Part shown: piece by piece, positions 42,584 to 56,213 of the stretch
Layout of the letters: the number at the start of each line of letters is the position of its first letter
How positions within the stretch are numbered: the first letter of the stretch is position 1
Source: Microbispora sp. H11081
GTDB taxonomy: Bacteria > Actinomycetota > Actinomycetes > Streptosporangiales > Streptosporangiaceae
Direction: 5' to 3'
Length of the DNA: 64,000 bases
Assembly (NCBI RefSeq): GCF_012999535.1
Contig: NZ_JABBWV010000003.1
Location: forward strand, 456,439 to 520,438
Position numbers and translations under genes: made by a program
Notes under the pieces: generated by a model
The model's input: only the letters and a program-made list of their open reading frames with translations
What the model was told of the DNA's origin: nothing
The model's database searches: none

Positions 42584-43789
42584 ATGCCTCTTTCGCTCTA
42601 TTCGCTCGCCGTGGCGGTCTTCGCCATGGGCACCTCGGAGTTCATGCTCGCCGGCCTCCTGCCGGACATCGCCGCGGACCTCGGCGTGACCGTCGCGACG
42701 GCGGGCACGCTGACCTCGGCCTTCGCGATCGGAATGATCGCCGGAGCCCCGCTCATGGCCGGGCTCGTCCGCGACCGGCCTCCCCGGTCCGGCCTCCTCG
42801 CTTTCGTCCTCGTCTTCGTGGCGGCCCACGTCGTGGGCGCCGCCACCTCGAACTTCCCTGTCCTGTTCGCGAGCCGGATCGTCGCCGCGCTCGCGAACGC
42901 GGGGTTCCTCGCCGTGGCCGTGACGACGGCCGCCGCCGTCGTCCCCGCGAACCGTAAGGGCCGGGCTCTGGCCGTGCTGCTGTCGGGAACGACGGTGGCG
43001 ACCGTCGCGGGGGTCCCGGGAGGGGCGGTGCTCGGCGCGATGTTCGGGTGGCGGGTCACGTTCTGGGCGGTCGCCGTCCTCTGCGTGCCCGCGGCCGCCG
43101 GCATCCTCTGGGGCATCCCGGCGCGTTCCGGGCGGGCGGGCGAGGCCGGCGGGCGGGTGCCGCGACCGGGACTCGCGCGGGAACTCGCGCAGCTCAGGAG
43201 CCCGCGCCTGATCCTGGCCATGCTGCTCGGCGCGTTGGTGAACGCGGCGACCTTCGCGAGCTTCACCTTCCTCGCCCCCGTGGTGACCGGCGCCGCTGGG
43301 ATGGATCCGCTGTGGATCCCCGTCGTCCTGGTGCTCTTCGGCGCGGGCTCGTTCGTGGGTGTCACCGTCGCGGGACGGCTGTCCGACCAGCACTCCGGGC
43401 TGGTCATCGCAGCAGGCGGCCCGCTTCTGCTCATCGGCTGGCCGGCGCTGGCCGTCCTGGCCGGAGAGCCGGCCCTCCTGCTCACCCTGGTGTTCGTCCA
43501 GGGCGCGCTGTCGTTCGCCCTGGGCAGCACGTTGATCACGCGGGTCCTCTACGAGGCGGCGGGAGCGCCCGCCATGGCGGGCTCGTACGCGACCGCGGCG
43601 CTCAACGTCGGCGCGGCCGCCGGGCCGCTCATGGCCGCGGCCACCCTCGGCACCGCCGCGGGAGACCTCGGCCCACTGTGGCTGAGCGGGCTTCTCGTCG
43701 CGATCGCCCTGCTGATCGCCCTGTTGATCGCCCTGCCTCCCGCGGTCGTGCGGCGGGAGCGCCCGCCATGGCGGGCTCGACCCCGCTGA
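42584..43789 (+). CDS. Cmx/CmrA-like MFS chloramphenicol-type exporter
   Basis: A 401-residue, 12-helix exporter. The N-terminus SLYSLAVAVFAMGTSEFML and LLPDIAADLGVTVATAGTLT closely resemble Cmx/CmrA/CmlR proteins of actinobacteria, which expel chloramphenicol. Motif A is degenerate (AGLVRDRPPRSG) and the antiporter region is GVPGGAVLGAMFGWR. GGAG lies 8 nt before the ATG. The drug spectrum is inferred from family resemblance only. Confidence 0.85.
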   Translation: MPLSLYSLAVAVFAMGTSEFMLAGLLPDIAADLGVTVATAGTLTSAFAIGMIAGAPLMAGLVRDRPPRSGLLAFVLVFVAAHVVGAATSNFPVLFASRIVAALANAGFLAVAVTTAAAVVPANRKGRALAVLLSGTTVATVAGVPGGAVLGAMFGWRVTFWAVAVLCVPAAAGILWGIPARSGRAGEAGGRVPRPGLARELAQLRSPRLILAMLLGALVNAATFASFTFLAPVVTGAAGMDPLWIPVVLVLFGAGSFVGVTVAGRLSDQHSGLVIAAGGPLLLIGWPALAVLAGEPALLLTLVFVQGALSFALGSTLITRVLYEAAGAPAMAGSYATAALNVGAAAGPLMAAATLGTAAGDLGPLWLSGLLVAIALLIALLIALPPAVVRRERPPWRARPR

Positions 43790-43822
43790 ACCGTGCGCCT
43801 TGAACTGTGCGCACCGGCGAGA

Positions 43823-43841
43823 AGTTCCGACTATCGGAACT
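43823..43841. promoter_or_regulatory. 19-bp palindrome upstream of the encapsulin-terpene operon
   Basis: AGTTCCGA-CTA-TCGGAACT has perfect 8-bp arms. It lies 75 bp before the polyprenyl synthase start and 34 bp after the MFS stop. It lacks a T-tract, so an operator is at least as likely as a terminator. Confidence 0.55.
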
Positions 43842-43916
43842 GGTGGTTCTACTTTGCGTGTTCATTAAGTAACTTTCCGCGAGGGGAAACCGGCTCGTCG
43901 AGCGAGGAGACCGACC

Positions 43917-44993
43917 ATGACGGCGGGAATCGTGGACACGTCCATCACCGGCATGACCGGCCGGGTGCGGAGACGGGTCGACGAGCTGCTGGCCGGTTTC
44001 CTCGACGCGCGGCGTCCGCCGGTCGGCGACCAGGACGTCGCGGAGGGCTACCGGCTGCTGCGCGAGTTCGTCGTCGAGGGCGGCAAGCGCATCCGGCCGC
44101 TGCTGTGCTACTGGGGCTGGCGGGGCGCGGGCGGCGAGGCGGCGCACGACGACCGAGCCGTCGCCACCGGCGCGGCGCTGGAGCTCTACCACGCCGGCCT
44201 GCTGATCCACGACGACGTCATGGACGGCAGCGAGCTGCGCCGTGGACGGCCGACCATCCACACGGGGCTCGCCGGGGTCCCGCGACGGGCGGCGGCCGAG
44301 ACCTTCGGCCGGTCCGCCGCCATCCTCCTCGGGGTGCTCGCGCAGGCATGGGCGGACGAACTGTTCGCGGACGCCACCGCCGCCGACGTGCGGGGACGGG
44401 CGGCCCGTCAGTTGTTCAACCGGATGCGCACCGAGGTCATCACCGGGCAGTACCTCGACATCCTGGCCCACACGCGCGCCGACTCTGACGTCGAGCAGGC
44501 CCTGACGGTGATCCGCTACAAGACCGCCCGCTACACGGTGGAGCGCCCGATGCAGATCGGCGGGGCGCTCGCCGGGGCGCCGCCCGCCCTGCTCGACGCG
44601 TACTCCCGGTTCGGACTGCCGCTGGGGGAGGCGTTCCAGCTGCGCGACGACGTCCTCGGCGTCTTCGGCGACCCCGCCGTGACCGGCAAGCCGGTCCTCG
44701 ACGACCTGCGCGAGGGCAAACGGACCGTGCTCATGGCGAACGCGTACGCGCGGGCACGGGGACCCGAGCGCGATCTGCTGCTGACCTGGCACGGCGACCC
44801 GGGCCTGGACGAGCGGCGGGCGGCCGAGCTCCGGCAGGTCATCGTCGACACCGGCGCGCTCGACGAGGTCGAGGAGCTCATCGCCCTGCGGGCCGCGCAG
44901 GCGATCGAGGCGCTGGGCGACCCCGCGATCGTCCCGGAGGCGGCGCGCGCGCTCGCCGTGCTCACCGAGCGGCTCACCCGCCGCGTCCGGTGA
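43917..44993 (+). CDS. Polyprenyl diphosphate synthase (farnesyl/geranylgeranyl type)
   Basis: A 358-residue trans-isoprenyl diphosphate synthase. It condenses isopentenyl diphosphate with allylic diphosphates. The first Asp-rich motif is DDVMD (99-103, in LLIHDDVMDGSELRRGRP) and the second is DDVLGVFGD (244-252); GGKRIRP at 55-61 binds isopentenyl diphosphate. Leu/Tyr positions before the first motif (ALELYHAG) suggest a short-chain product such as FPP, though chain length is not certain. It is the first gene of the encapsulin-terpene operon and probably feeds the terpene synthase. Its N-terminal segment before the fold is short (about 20 residues). Confidence 0.92.
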   Translation: MTAGIVDTSITGMTGRVRRRVDELLAGFLDARRPPVGDQDVAEGYRLLREFVVEGGKRIRPLLCYWGWRGAGGEAAHDDRAVATGAALELYHAGLLIHDDVMDGSELRRGRPTIHTGLAGVPRRAAAETFGRSAAILLGVLAQAWADELFADATAADVRGRAARQLFNRMRTEVITGQYLDILAHTRADSDVEQALTVIRYKTARYTVERPMQIGGALAGAPPALLDAYSRFGLPLGEAFQLRDDVLGVFGDPAVTGKPVLDDLREGKRTVLMANAYARARGPERDLLLTWHGDPGLDERRAAELRQVIVDTGALDEVEELIALRAAQAIEALGDPAIVPEAARALAVLTERLTRRVR

Positions 44994-45138
44994 CGCGTGC
45001 GACCGGCAGGCGCGGGCCGGGGCCCTCCCGGTCCGCGCGTCCCTGACCTTTCTCTCCTCCCCTCCGCCGGTCCGCGACGAGCGTGACCAGTCACCGAAAC
45101 ACCGGCCGCCGTGCCGACAACAGATGGGGTGAAGCGCT

Positions 45139-50098
<4,960 letters not shown>

Positions 50099-50105
50099 GG
50101 CGCGC

Positions 50106-50149
50106 CGCCTCCGGCCGGGGACGCTCGCCGAGCGCCCCGGCCGGAGGCG
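50106..50149. terminator. Bidirectional operon terminator
   Basis: GCCTCCGGCCGGGG (50107-50120) pairs perfectly with CCCCGGCCGGAGGC (50135-50148), with an inner CGCTC/GAGCG stem. It lies between the convergent shell 2 and SDR genes. Confidence 0.85.
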
Positions 50150-50159
50150 TCCGCCCGGG

Positions 50160-50924
50160 TCAGGTGAGCTCCAGACCGCCGTCCACGGTGAGGACCTGGC
50201 CGGTGAGCCAGGTCGCGGCGGGGTCGGCGAGTCGGAGGATCCACTCGGCCACCTCCCGGGGCTCACCACGCCTGCCGATGGGGATGCGGCGGGCCTCGTC
50301 CCGCTTGATCTGCTCGACGACGGACTCGGGGAGGCCGGCGGCGACGAGGGCTTCGCTCTCGGTCGGGCCGGGCGCCAGAGCGTTGACCCGGATCCCGTCC
50401 CCGGCCAGTTCCAGCGCCCAGCTTCGAGTGAGCTGTTCGATCGCGGCCTTCGACGCGGCGTAGTGGGCCCCGCCGGGCAGCGGCCGGTGACCGTACGTGC
50501 TCGAGATGTTGACGATCGACCCGCGCGTCTCGCGCAGGTGCGGCAGCGCCGCCCGGGCGAGCAGGCTGGGTGCGGTGACGTTGAGGTCGAACAGGTCGGT
50601 GACGCGCGCCGCCGTCGTCTCGGCCAACGGCATGATCGTGGTCGCGCCCGCGTTGTTGACCAGCACGTCCACCCGGCCCCAGCGGTCGGCGGCCGTGCGC
50701 ACGATCGTCTCGGGCGCGTCGGCGGCGCGCAGGTCGGCGGCGAGCACGGCGACGCCCGGGTGCTGCCGGGCGGTCTCCTCAAGGGCGTGGGCGCGGCGGC
50801 CGACTCCGAGGACCTGTGCTCCCGCGCGGGCGAAGGCGAGGGCGGCGGCGCGTCCGATGCCCGAGCCCGCCCCGGTGACGACGACGACTCGGCCGGTGAA
50901 GATGCCGCCTGCTGGTCCGGTCAA
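50160..50924 (-). CDS. Short-chain dehydrogenase/reductase
   Basis: A 254-residue classical SDR. The cofactor motif is TGAGSGIGRAAALAF, then VNNAGATT; catalytic Ser-Tyr-Lys lies in NISSTYGHRPLPGGAHYAAS followed by KAA; the C-terminus is TGQVLTVDGGLELT. It probably uses NADP(H), judging by GVGRRAH after strand 2. The substrate is unknown. It is divergent from an ArsR-family regulator, with a palindrome between them, and is probably regulated by it. Confidence 0.9.
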   Translation of the reverse strand: MTGPAGGIFTGRVVVVTGAGSGIGRAAALAFARAGAQVLGVGRRAHALEETARQHPGVAVLAADLRAADAPETIVRTAADRWGRVDVLVNNAGATTIMPLAETTAARVTDLFDLNVTAPSLLARAALPHLRETRGSIVNISSTYGHRPLPGGAHYAASKAAIEQLTRSWALELAGDGIRVNALAPGPTESEALVAAGLPESVVEQIKRDEARRIPIGRRGEPREVAEWILRLADPAATWLTGQVLTVDGGLELT

Positions 50925-50943
50925 CGCGACTCCAGTTGTTCGA

Positions 50944-50963
50944 TGTTCGTCAAACTACGAACA
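50944..50963. promoter_or_regulatory. ArsR operator candidate
   Basis: TGTTCGT-CAAACT-ACGAACA, a perfect 7-bp inverted repeat, lies 15 bp before the ArsR start and 19 bp from the SDR start. Confidence 0.72.
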
Positions 50964-50978
50964 AGTTACCATTGGCCC

Positions 50979-51326
50979 ATGAAGCAGGCGCACCACCCCG
51001 AACTGGACGAGATCTCCCTCACCGCGGTCATGGCGGCGCTGAGCGATCCGATCAGGGTGGGGCTGGTCCGGCTGCTGGCCGACGGGCGGGAGCATGGCTG
51101 GGGGGAGTTGCGGGCACCGGTCGCCAAGTCGACGCTCAGTCACCACCTGCGGGTCCTGCGCGACGCCGGGATCACGCGCACCCGTCAGGAGGGCACCCGC
51201 TGTTTCGTCGTGCTGCGCCGCGACGACCTGGAGACCAGGTTTCCCGGCCTGCTCGTCGCCGTGCTGGCCGCGGCCGAGTGCGACGGAGTCGGCGGCCAGG
51301 TGGGGCTGGCGGCTCACGCTGAGTAA
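50979..51326 (+). CDS. ArsR-family regulator
   Basis: A 115-residue winged-helix repressor: LTAVMAALSDPIRVGLVRLL, recognition helix VAKSTLSHHLRVLRDAG, and wing ITRTRQEGTRCFVVLRRDDL. It lacks the CxC metal motif of ArsR/SmtB metal sensors, so it probably senses something other than a metal. It is divergent from an SDR gene, with a palindromic operator in the gap. Confidence 0.9.
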   Translation: MKQAHHPELDEISLTAVMAALSDPIRVGLVRLLADGREHGWGELRAPVAKSTLSHHLRVLRDAGITRTRQEGTRCFVVLRRDDLETRFPGLLVAVLAAAECDGVGGQVGLAAHAE

Positions 51327-51413
51327 CCGCGTTCTTCCCGCACAGGCGGCGCGACGCGGCTAAGGTGACCGCTGGCCGGTCAAGATCTGGTTGGCGAGCG
51401 TCGCGGGGGGATC

Positions 51414-52220
51414 TTGTTCGTAGCGTCGGATCGCGTCCGTGGGCCCGAGGCGGCCTCCGCCCTCGGCAGCCTGGAGCGCGGGATCGAGATTCTCCTGTGC
51501 CTGGCCGCCGGCACGCGGCCGATGAACCTCACCCAGGTGCACCAGTCCACCGGGTTCTCCAAGACCACCACCCACCGCCTGCTCGCGACCCTGCAGCGGC
51601 GAGGGCTGGTCACGCGCACGGGCGGCGACTACACGGTCGGCGGACGCGTCGCCGACCTCGTGGCCCGGCGCGGCTGGGTGATCCAGGGCCGCCACCTGCC
51701 CGGCTCCCGCAGAGTGGTCCTGCCGCACCTGCTCCAGCTGTACGAGGCCACCCGGCAGACGGTCAACCTTGCCGTGCCGGACGGGTTCGAGGTGGCGTAC
51801 GTCGAGCGGTTGTACGGGCACAACCGGGTGAAATCGCCGTCCGACGGCCTGGACCGGGCGCCGCTGCACTGCACGGCCGCGGGCAAGGTGCTGCTGGCCC
51901 ACGACGCGGGCCTGCGTACGGCGTTCCTCGCCGCGCCGGCTCTGCGGCGGGTGACCGGCCGCACGGTGACGGGCCGTAAGGTGACCGGCCCGGCCGCGCT
52001 CGACCGCGAACTCGCCGCCATCCGCGGCGAGGGGGTGGGCTACGCGCGGGACGAGTTCGCCGAGGGCGTGTGCTGCGCCGCGGCGCCCGTCTTCGGCCCG
52101 GACGGCGGGGTGTGCATGGCCGTCGCGGTCGCGGCCCCGGCGGAAGCGGCGGCGCTGCCGCGCCTGGGCGCGGCCGTGCGCAGGACCGCCCGGCAGATCA
52201 CCGGCGCGCTCAGCCTGTGA
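51414..52220 (+). CDS. IclR-family regulator
   Basis: A 268-residue IclR protein. The N-terminal winged helix is LSLERG-type (LGSLERGIEILLCLAAGTRP) with MNLTQVHQSTGFSKTTTHRL. The C-terminal effector domain has LAVPDGFEVAYVERL, LHCTAAGKVLLA, and GYARDEFAEGVCCAAAPVF. TTG 51414 with GGGGGA upstream is the likely start. No catabolic genes adjoin it, so its target is unclear. An in-frame 15-bp repeat encodes VTGRT/VTGRK/VTGPA. Confidence 0.88.
   Translation: MFVASDRVRGPEAASALGSLERGIEILLCLAAGTRPMNLTQVHQSTGFSKTTTHRLLATLQRRGLVTRTGGDYTVGGRVADLVARRGWVIQGRHLPGSRRVVLPHLLQLYEATRQTVNLAVPDGFEVAYVERLYGHNRVKSPSDGLDRAPLHCTAAGKVLLAHDAGLRTAFLAAPALRRVTGRTVTGRKVTGPAALDRELAAIRGEGVGYARDEFAEGVCCAAAPVFGPDGGVCMAVAVAAPAEAAALPRLGAAVRRTARQITGALSL
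51951..51992 (+). repeat. In-gene 15-bp tandem repeat
   Basis: GTGACCGGCCGCACG and two diverged copies (51966 and 51981) inside the IclR gene keep the frame and encode a VTGR repeat in the effector domain. Confidence 0.8.
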
Positions 52221-52360
52221 CTCCCGATCTTCCGATTGGGGCCGGCGCGTCCGGGGAAGGCTCGACCAGGTCACGCATCGGGGCCCGCGCCGACGCCGCC
52301 ACGGCGGAGACGCCCGGCCGCCGGTGCCACGGAACGGCACAGCCGTCGCGGGGGAGAGTC

Positions 52361-52879
52361 ATGCGTCCAGGGCCGTACGCGTCCCGCCTGATCGGCCGGG
52401 CCTGCCTCGTCGTCATGCCGATGGCCTTGCTGCTCGCGGCGTGCGGGACGCCGCAGCCGCAGGTGCGGCGGGAACCCGCCGCCACGGATGCCGCCGCGCC
52501 GGCCACGGTCGCCGTGACGCCCTCGCCTGCTCCGTCGGTCGTCACGGCCGCGGCCGACCCGCGGGCGTGCCTGGACGCCGACTGCGAGGTGGCGGTCCGC
52601 CCGGGGGACCGGCTGCGGCTCGACCGGAAGGGCCTCGACGAGATCGAGGTCGTCGCGCTCGGCCCGGGTGGGGTGCGGCTGCGTTTCGAGGCGGGCGGAG
52701 GGGCCTACCGCGTCGAGGGCGACAACGCCGGAGTCAGCCAGGAGTGCGTCAACGGCCGCTGTCACACCGACGGCGCGCTGACGCTGGCCCTGGGACGGCC
52801 CGGCAGGATCGGCGACATCGGCCTCCGGCTCACGAGCGTGTCGCCCGACCACGCCGTTCTGGTCCTGTCGCCGGCGTGA
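52361..52879 (+). CDS. Hypothetical secreted lipoprotein
   Basis: A 172-residue predicted lipoprotein. The signal sequence CLVVMPMALLLAACG has lipobox LLAAC. A Pro/Ala/Thr-rich linker of about 35 residues follows, then a small domain with paired Cys (ACLDADCEVAV and QECVNGRCHTD) and beta-strand-like repeats. GGGGAGAG precedes the ATG at 52361. No known function is recognised. Confidence 0.75.
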   Translation: MRPGPYASRLIGRACLVVMPMALLLAACGTPQPQVRREPAATDAAAPATVAVTPSPAPSVVTAAADPRACLDADCEVAVRPGDRLRLDRKGLDEIEVVALGPGGVRLRFEAGGGAYRVEGDNAGVSQECVNGRCHTDGALTLALGRPGRIGDIGLRLTSVSPDHAVLVLSPA

Positions 52880-52973
52880 CCGCGACCGGCGCGCCCGGCT
52901 CGGCTGTCTCGACTTCGGAAATCCCCAGCCTCCGTTAACCGCGAGGCCACCACGCCTCCCTACGGTCGCGGCC

Positions 52974-53828
52974 ATGGCATGGAAGAGCAGGGTCAACGCC
53001 GCCGTCGAAGGGATGACCGGTTACGTCATCACGCGAGCCCGGCCGCGGGCCGTACCCGCCGCGGAACCGAGAGACGCGCCGCGCCCGCCCGCCGATCCCG
53101 CCGCCGACCGCCTGCTGCGCGCGCCCGTCTTCGTGCTCTCACCGGTCAGGTCCGGCTCCACGCTCCTGCGCGTGCTGCTGAACAGCCACAGCAGGATCCA
53201 CGCGCCGCACGAACTGCACGTCCGGCGGGTCGCCGTGACCCTCACCACCGATCCCGTACGGCAGGCCATGGAGGCGGCCGGCCACCGCCCGAGCGACATC
53301 GAGCACATCCTGTGGGACCGCCTGCTGCACCGGGAACTGGTCAGGAGCGGCAAGGACGTCATCGTGGACAAGACGCCCAGCAACGTGTTCGCCTACCGCC
53401 GCATCATGACGTGCTGGCCGGATGCCCGGTTCGTCTTCCTGCTGCGCCATCCCGCGTCGATCGCCAGGTCCTGGCACGAGGCCGACCCGAAGGCGCGGCC
53501 CATGGACGAGGCCGTACGGCACACGCTGCAGTACATGCGCCACCTGGAGGAGGCCAGGCGCCGGCACGAAGGGATCGACGTCAGGTACGAGCGGCTCGTC
53601 GACGACACGGAGGGCGAGCTGCGGCGGATCTGCGCCTGGCTGGGGGTCGAGTACGAGCCGGAGATGGTCCGGTACGGCGACAAGGACCACGGCGACTTCG
53701 TGAAGGGCATCGGCGACTGGCGCGACAAGATCCGGAGCGGGCGGGTCCAGCCTGGCCGCCCGCTGCCCGTTCCCGAGGACGTGCCAGAGGCCCTGCGAGA
53801 GATCGCGGCCGCCTGGCGCTACCTATGA
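52974..53828 (+). CDS. Sulfotransferase family protein
   Basis: A 284-residue PAPS-dependent sulfotransferase. The 5'-phosphosulfate loop is VLSPVRSGSTLLRVLLNSHS (about 53-72). The 3'-phosphate site includes FVFLLRHPASIARSW, and VRYERLVDDTEGELRRI follows. It would sulfate a hydroxyl or amino group on an unknown small molecule or polymer. It stands alone, with a good promoter distance from its neighbours. Confidence 0.88.
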   Translation: MAWKSRVNAAVEGMTGYVITRARPRAVPAAEPRDAPRPPADPAADRLLRAPVFVLSPVRSGSTLLRVLLNSHSRIHAPHELHVRRVAVTLTTDPVRQAMEAAGHRPSDIEHILWDRLLHRELVRSGKDVIVDKTPSNVFAYRRIMTCWPDARFVFLLRHPASIARSWHEADPKARPMDEAVRHTLQYMRHLEEARRRHEGIDVRYERLVDDTEGELRRICAWLGVEYEPEMVRYGDKDHGDFVKGIGDWRDKIRSGRVQPGRPLPVPEDVPEALREIAAAWRYL

Positions 53829-53846
53829 GCTCCGCTCACCGTCCGC

Positions 53847-54044
53847 TCACCAGTGGAACCAGTGGATGCGACGGCAACCGGTGCATACGAAGCACGTGGC
53901 GTCGCGGTTGGCCCAGTCGAGATTCATAAACGTCATGCCCGTGGTCTGCAGCTTCCAGCGGTGCCGCTCGAACAGCTCGTTCTCGCACGTGTCGCATTTC
54001 AGGTTGCGGCCGTCCGCCAGCCTTACCGGCAGTGGTTCGTCCAT
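53847..54044 (-). CDS. Small zinc-ribbon protein
   Basis: A 65-residue protein with two CxxC pairs (CDTC and CTGC) about 34 residues apart, which would hold a zinc ion. It ends RRIHWFHW. The pattern KCDTCENELFERHRWKLQT with NREATC-like spacing resembles small DNA- or protein-binding zinc ribbons found across actinobacteria. The function is unknown. Confidence 0.7.
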   Translation of the reverse strand: MDEPLPVRLADGRNLKCDTCENELFERHRWKLQTTGMTFMNLDWANRDATCFVCTGCRRIHWFHW

Positions 54045-54149
54045 GTTTTGATGCTAAACCGCGGTTCATTTTGGCGGCCTGCCGAGAGAATCCCCGGTGA
54101 CCGGAATCCCCGATGTGCGGGATGCGGGCGTGGGCTACGGTGACCGATC

Positions 54150-54782
54150 GTGGACATTTACGGGGCGATCGCATCGTTCGCCGTCATCGTGGCATTCCTC
54201 ACGCTCACGCCGGGTCTGGACACCGCCCTGATCCTGCGTACGTCGCTGCTCGCCGGCCGGAGGCCGGCCTGGGCCGTGGCGCTCGGCATCCAGGCGGGCA
54301 CCCTGCTGTGGGGCCTGGTCACGGCCACCGGCCTGTCCGCGCTCCTCACCGCCTCCCAGGTGGCGTACGAGGTGCTGCGGTGGGCGGGCGTCGCGTACCT
54401 GATCTGGATGGGCGGCAGGATGCTCTGGCACAGCCGCGACAGCCGGGCGGACGACGCGGCGCAGCCCGGCCCGGCGGACGCCGGGTGGGGAGCGGCGTTT
54501 CGGCGGGGCCTGCTGACCAACCTGCTCAACCCGAAGGTGGGCGCCTTCTACGTCGCGGTGCTGCCCCAGTTCATGCCCGAGGGCGTGCCGCACGCGGTGA
54601 TGGGCGTGCTCCTGGCGGGCGTCCACGGGTGCCAGGGGCTCGTGTGGAGCGCCGTGCTCATCGGGTTCACCGGCATGGTGCGCGGCTGGCTGCGCAGGCC
54701 CGTGGTCAAGCGCGCCCTGGACCGGCTCACCGGCCTCGTCGTCATCGGCTTCGGCCTGCGCCTGGCGGTCCAGCAGCCCTGA
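54150..54782 (+). CDS. LysE/RhtB family exporter
   Basis: A 210-residue, six-helix exporter of amino acids or homoserine-lactone-like compounds. The N-terminal GAIASFAVIVAFLTLTPGLD with the conserved PG, the GLLTNLLNPKVGAFYVAVLP loop and the C-terminal KRALDRLTGLVVIGFGLRLA are diagnostic. The substrate is unknown. It is convergent with the condensation-domain gene and could export its product (speculative). Confidence 0.9.
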   Translation: MDIYGAIASFAVIVAFLTLTPGLDTALILRTSLLAGRRPAWAVALGIQAGTLLWGLVTATGLSALLTASQVAYEVLRWAGVAYLIWMGGRMLWHSRDSRADDAAQPGPADAGWGAAFRRGLLTNLLNPKVGAFYVAVLPQFMPEGVPHAVMGVLLAGVHGCQGLVWSAVLIGFTGMVRGWLRRPVVKRALDRLTGLVVIGFGLRLAVQQP

Positions 54783-54833
54783 CCTCCCACCTCGAATCGA
54801 GGGGCCTCAGCCCCAGCCATCACCCTGGGAGCT

Positions 54834-56213
54834 CTAGGTCGGGCTCCCGGCGTACGGGCCGATCCCGCACACCTTGGGGATGGCGGCCATCGGGACGTCC
54901 TCGGTGAGCGAGCGGACCAGCAGGGCCTCGACGCCGCGCAGCATCGCCTCGGCGACATCCCTGGGCAGGTACGCGGTGTCCACGATGAGGGTGAGCTTCC
55001 CGGTGTCGGGGGCCGAGACGACCGTGAAGAACGCCTTGAAACGGACACCCGGCCAGGCGTTCGTGACGTACGTCCGGGTCTGCCCGACAAGGCGGGCCAC
55101 GTCCTCGTCAGAGCCGACGGGGGGCAGGCCCGGCCAGGTGCCGGTGGTCCGCCTGTCGTTGAAGAACGCGTCGAGGTCCGGCTCGCGGCCGCGGCGGCGG
55201 CCGATCTCCTCCCGCATGGCCTGCATCTCGAACGGGTCGTAGTGCGCGTTGCGGTACGCCCTGAGCGCCCCTCGCTGCGCGGCGCGGCAGGCGGCGGCGA
55301 AGTCCGTGCCCGGCAGGTCGAGCACGAACAGGCCGTCCTGTTCCACGGTGCCGACCATCGCGCGGGTGCGCGGGTCGCGGCGGTTGCTGTGCACGAGTTG
55401 CATGACCGCGCGCGGGCGGCCGCTCACCGTGGCCAGCACGGTGGCGCAGGCCGCGAGCAGCACGCTGGTGGTGCTCATCGTCCAGCGCTCCGCCAGTCGC
55501 TGCGCCGCGACGGCGAGCGCCGTCGACTCCATGCCGACCTCGATGAACCGGGGGTCGTCGGCCTCGCGCGGCGGATGGTCGAACACGTCGAGCGGCCCGT
55601 CCGCCAGCACTGAGTGCCAGTATCGGACCGACTTGGCCGAGCGGGCGGGGTACGGCTCCTCGCGCTCCGCGGCGGCCTGGTCCATCGGCTGCCACTCGAC
55701 GGGCGGCGGTTTCTCGCCGCGCATCAGGATCTTCCAGTCCTCCGAGAGAGTGTTCAGCGCCTGGAAGTCCACCGCGAGGTGGGAGAAAGCCAGTGCCAGC
55801 GCCGTCGGGCGGCCGTTCTTCAGTACGACGGCGCAGCGCAGCGGCAGGTCCTTGTCGTGGACGAAGGCCGTCCGGCCCAGCTCGTCCGCGACCCGTTCGG
55901 CGACCCGCAGCGCCCGGTCCTGTCCCGACTCCACCATGTCCACGGTCAGCTCGCCGTCGCGGGCGACCCGCTGCACCGGCCCGTCCGGGGTCGAGGCGAA
56001 GGTCGTACGCAGGCTCTCGTGGCGTTCGAGCAGCACGCGCAGCGCGTCCAGGACGCTGCCGAGGTCGCGCCTGCCGTACACCGGGAGCACCCACGGGCAG
56101 CTCAGGAAGGTCTGGCTGTCGCCCATCAGGTGGATCGCCCGCCACATCAGCCGCTGTCCCCAGGTCAGCGGCGCCTCTCCGTCCCGTGCTCCGCTGAACG
56201 TCACCGTCACCAT
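54834..56213 (-). CDS. Stand-alone NRPS condensation-domain protein
   Basis: A 459-residue complete condensation domain without adenylation or carrier modules. C2-type RHESLRT is at 64-70. The HHxxxDG active-site motif reads SHLAVDF (144-150), keeping the second His and the Asp but not the first His or the Gly. QLVHSNRRDPRTRAMVG and the late motif region are also recognisable. It overlaps the carrier-protein gene by 7 bp, so it probably acts on an acyl or aminoacyl group held by that carrier. The product is unknown. Confidence 0.88.
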   Translation of the reverse strand: MVTVTFSGARDGEAPLTWGQRLMWRAIHLMGDSQTFLSCPWVLPVYGRRDLGSVLDALRVLLERHESLRTTFASTPDGPVQRVARDGELTVDMVESGQDRALRVAERVADELGRTAFVHDKDLPLRCAVVLKNGRPTALALAFSHLAVDFQALNTLSEDWKILMRGEKPPPVEWQPMDQAAAEREEPYPARSAKSVRYWHSVLADGPLDVFDHPPREADDPRFIEVGMESTALAVAAQRLAERWTMSTTSVLLAACATVLATVSGRPRAVMQLVHSNRRDPRTRAMVGTVEQDGLFVLDLPGTDFAAACRAAQRGALRAYRNAHYDPFEMQAMREEIGRRRGREPDLDAFFNDRRTTGTWPGLPPVGSDEDVARLVGQTRTYVTNAWPGVRFKAFFTVVSAPDTGKLTLIVDTAYLPRDVAEAMLRGVEALLVRSLTEDVPMAAIPKVCGIGPYAGSPT

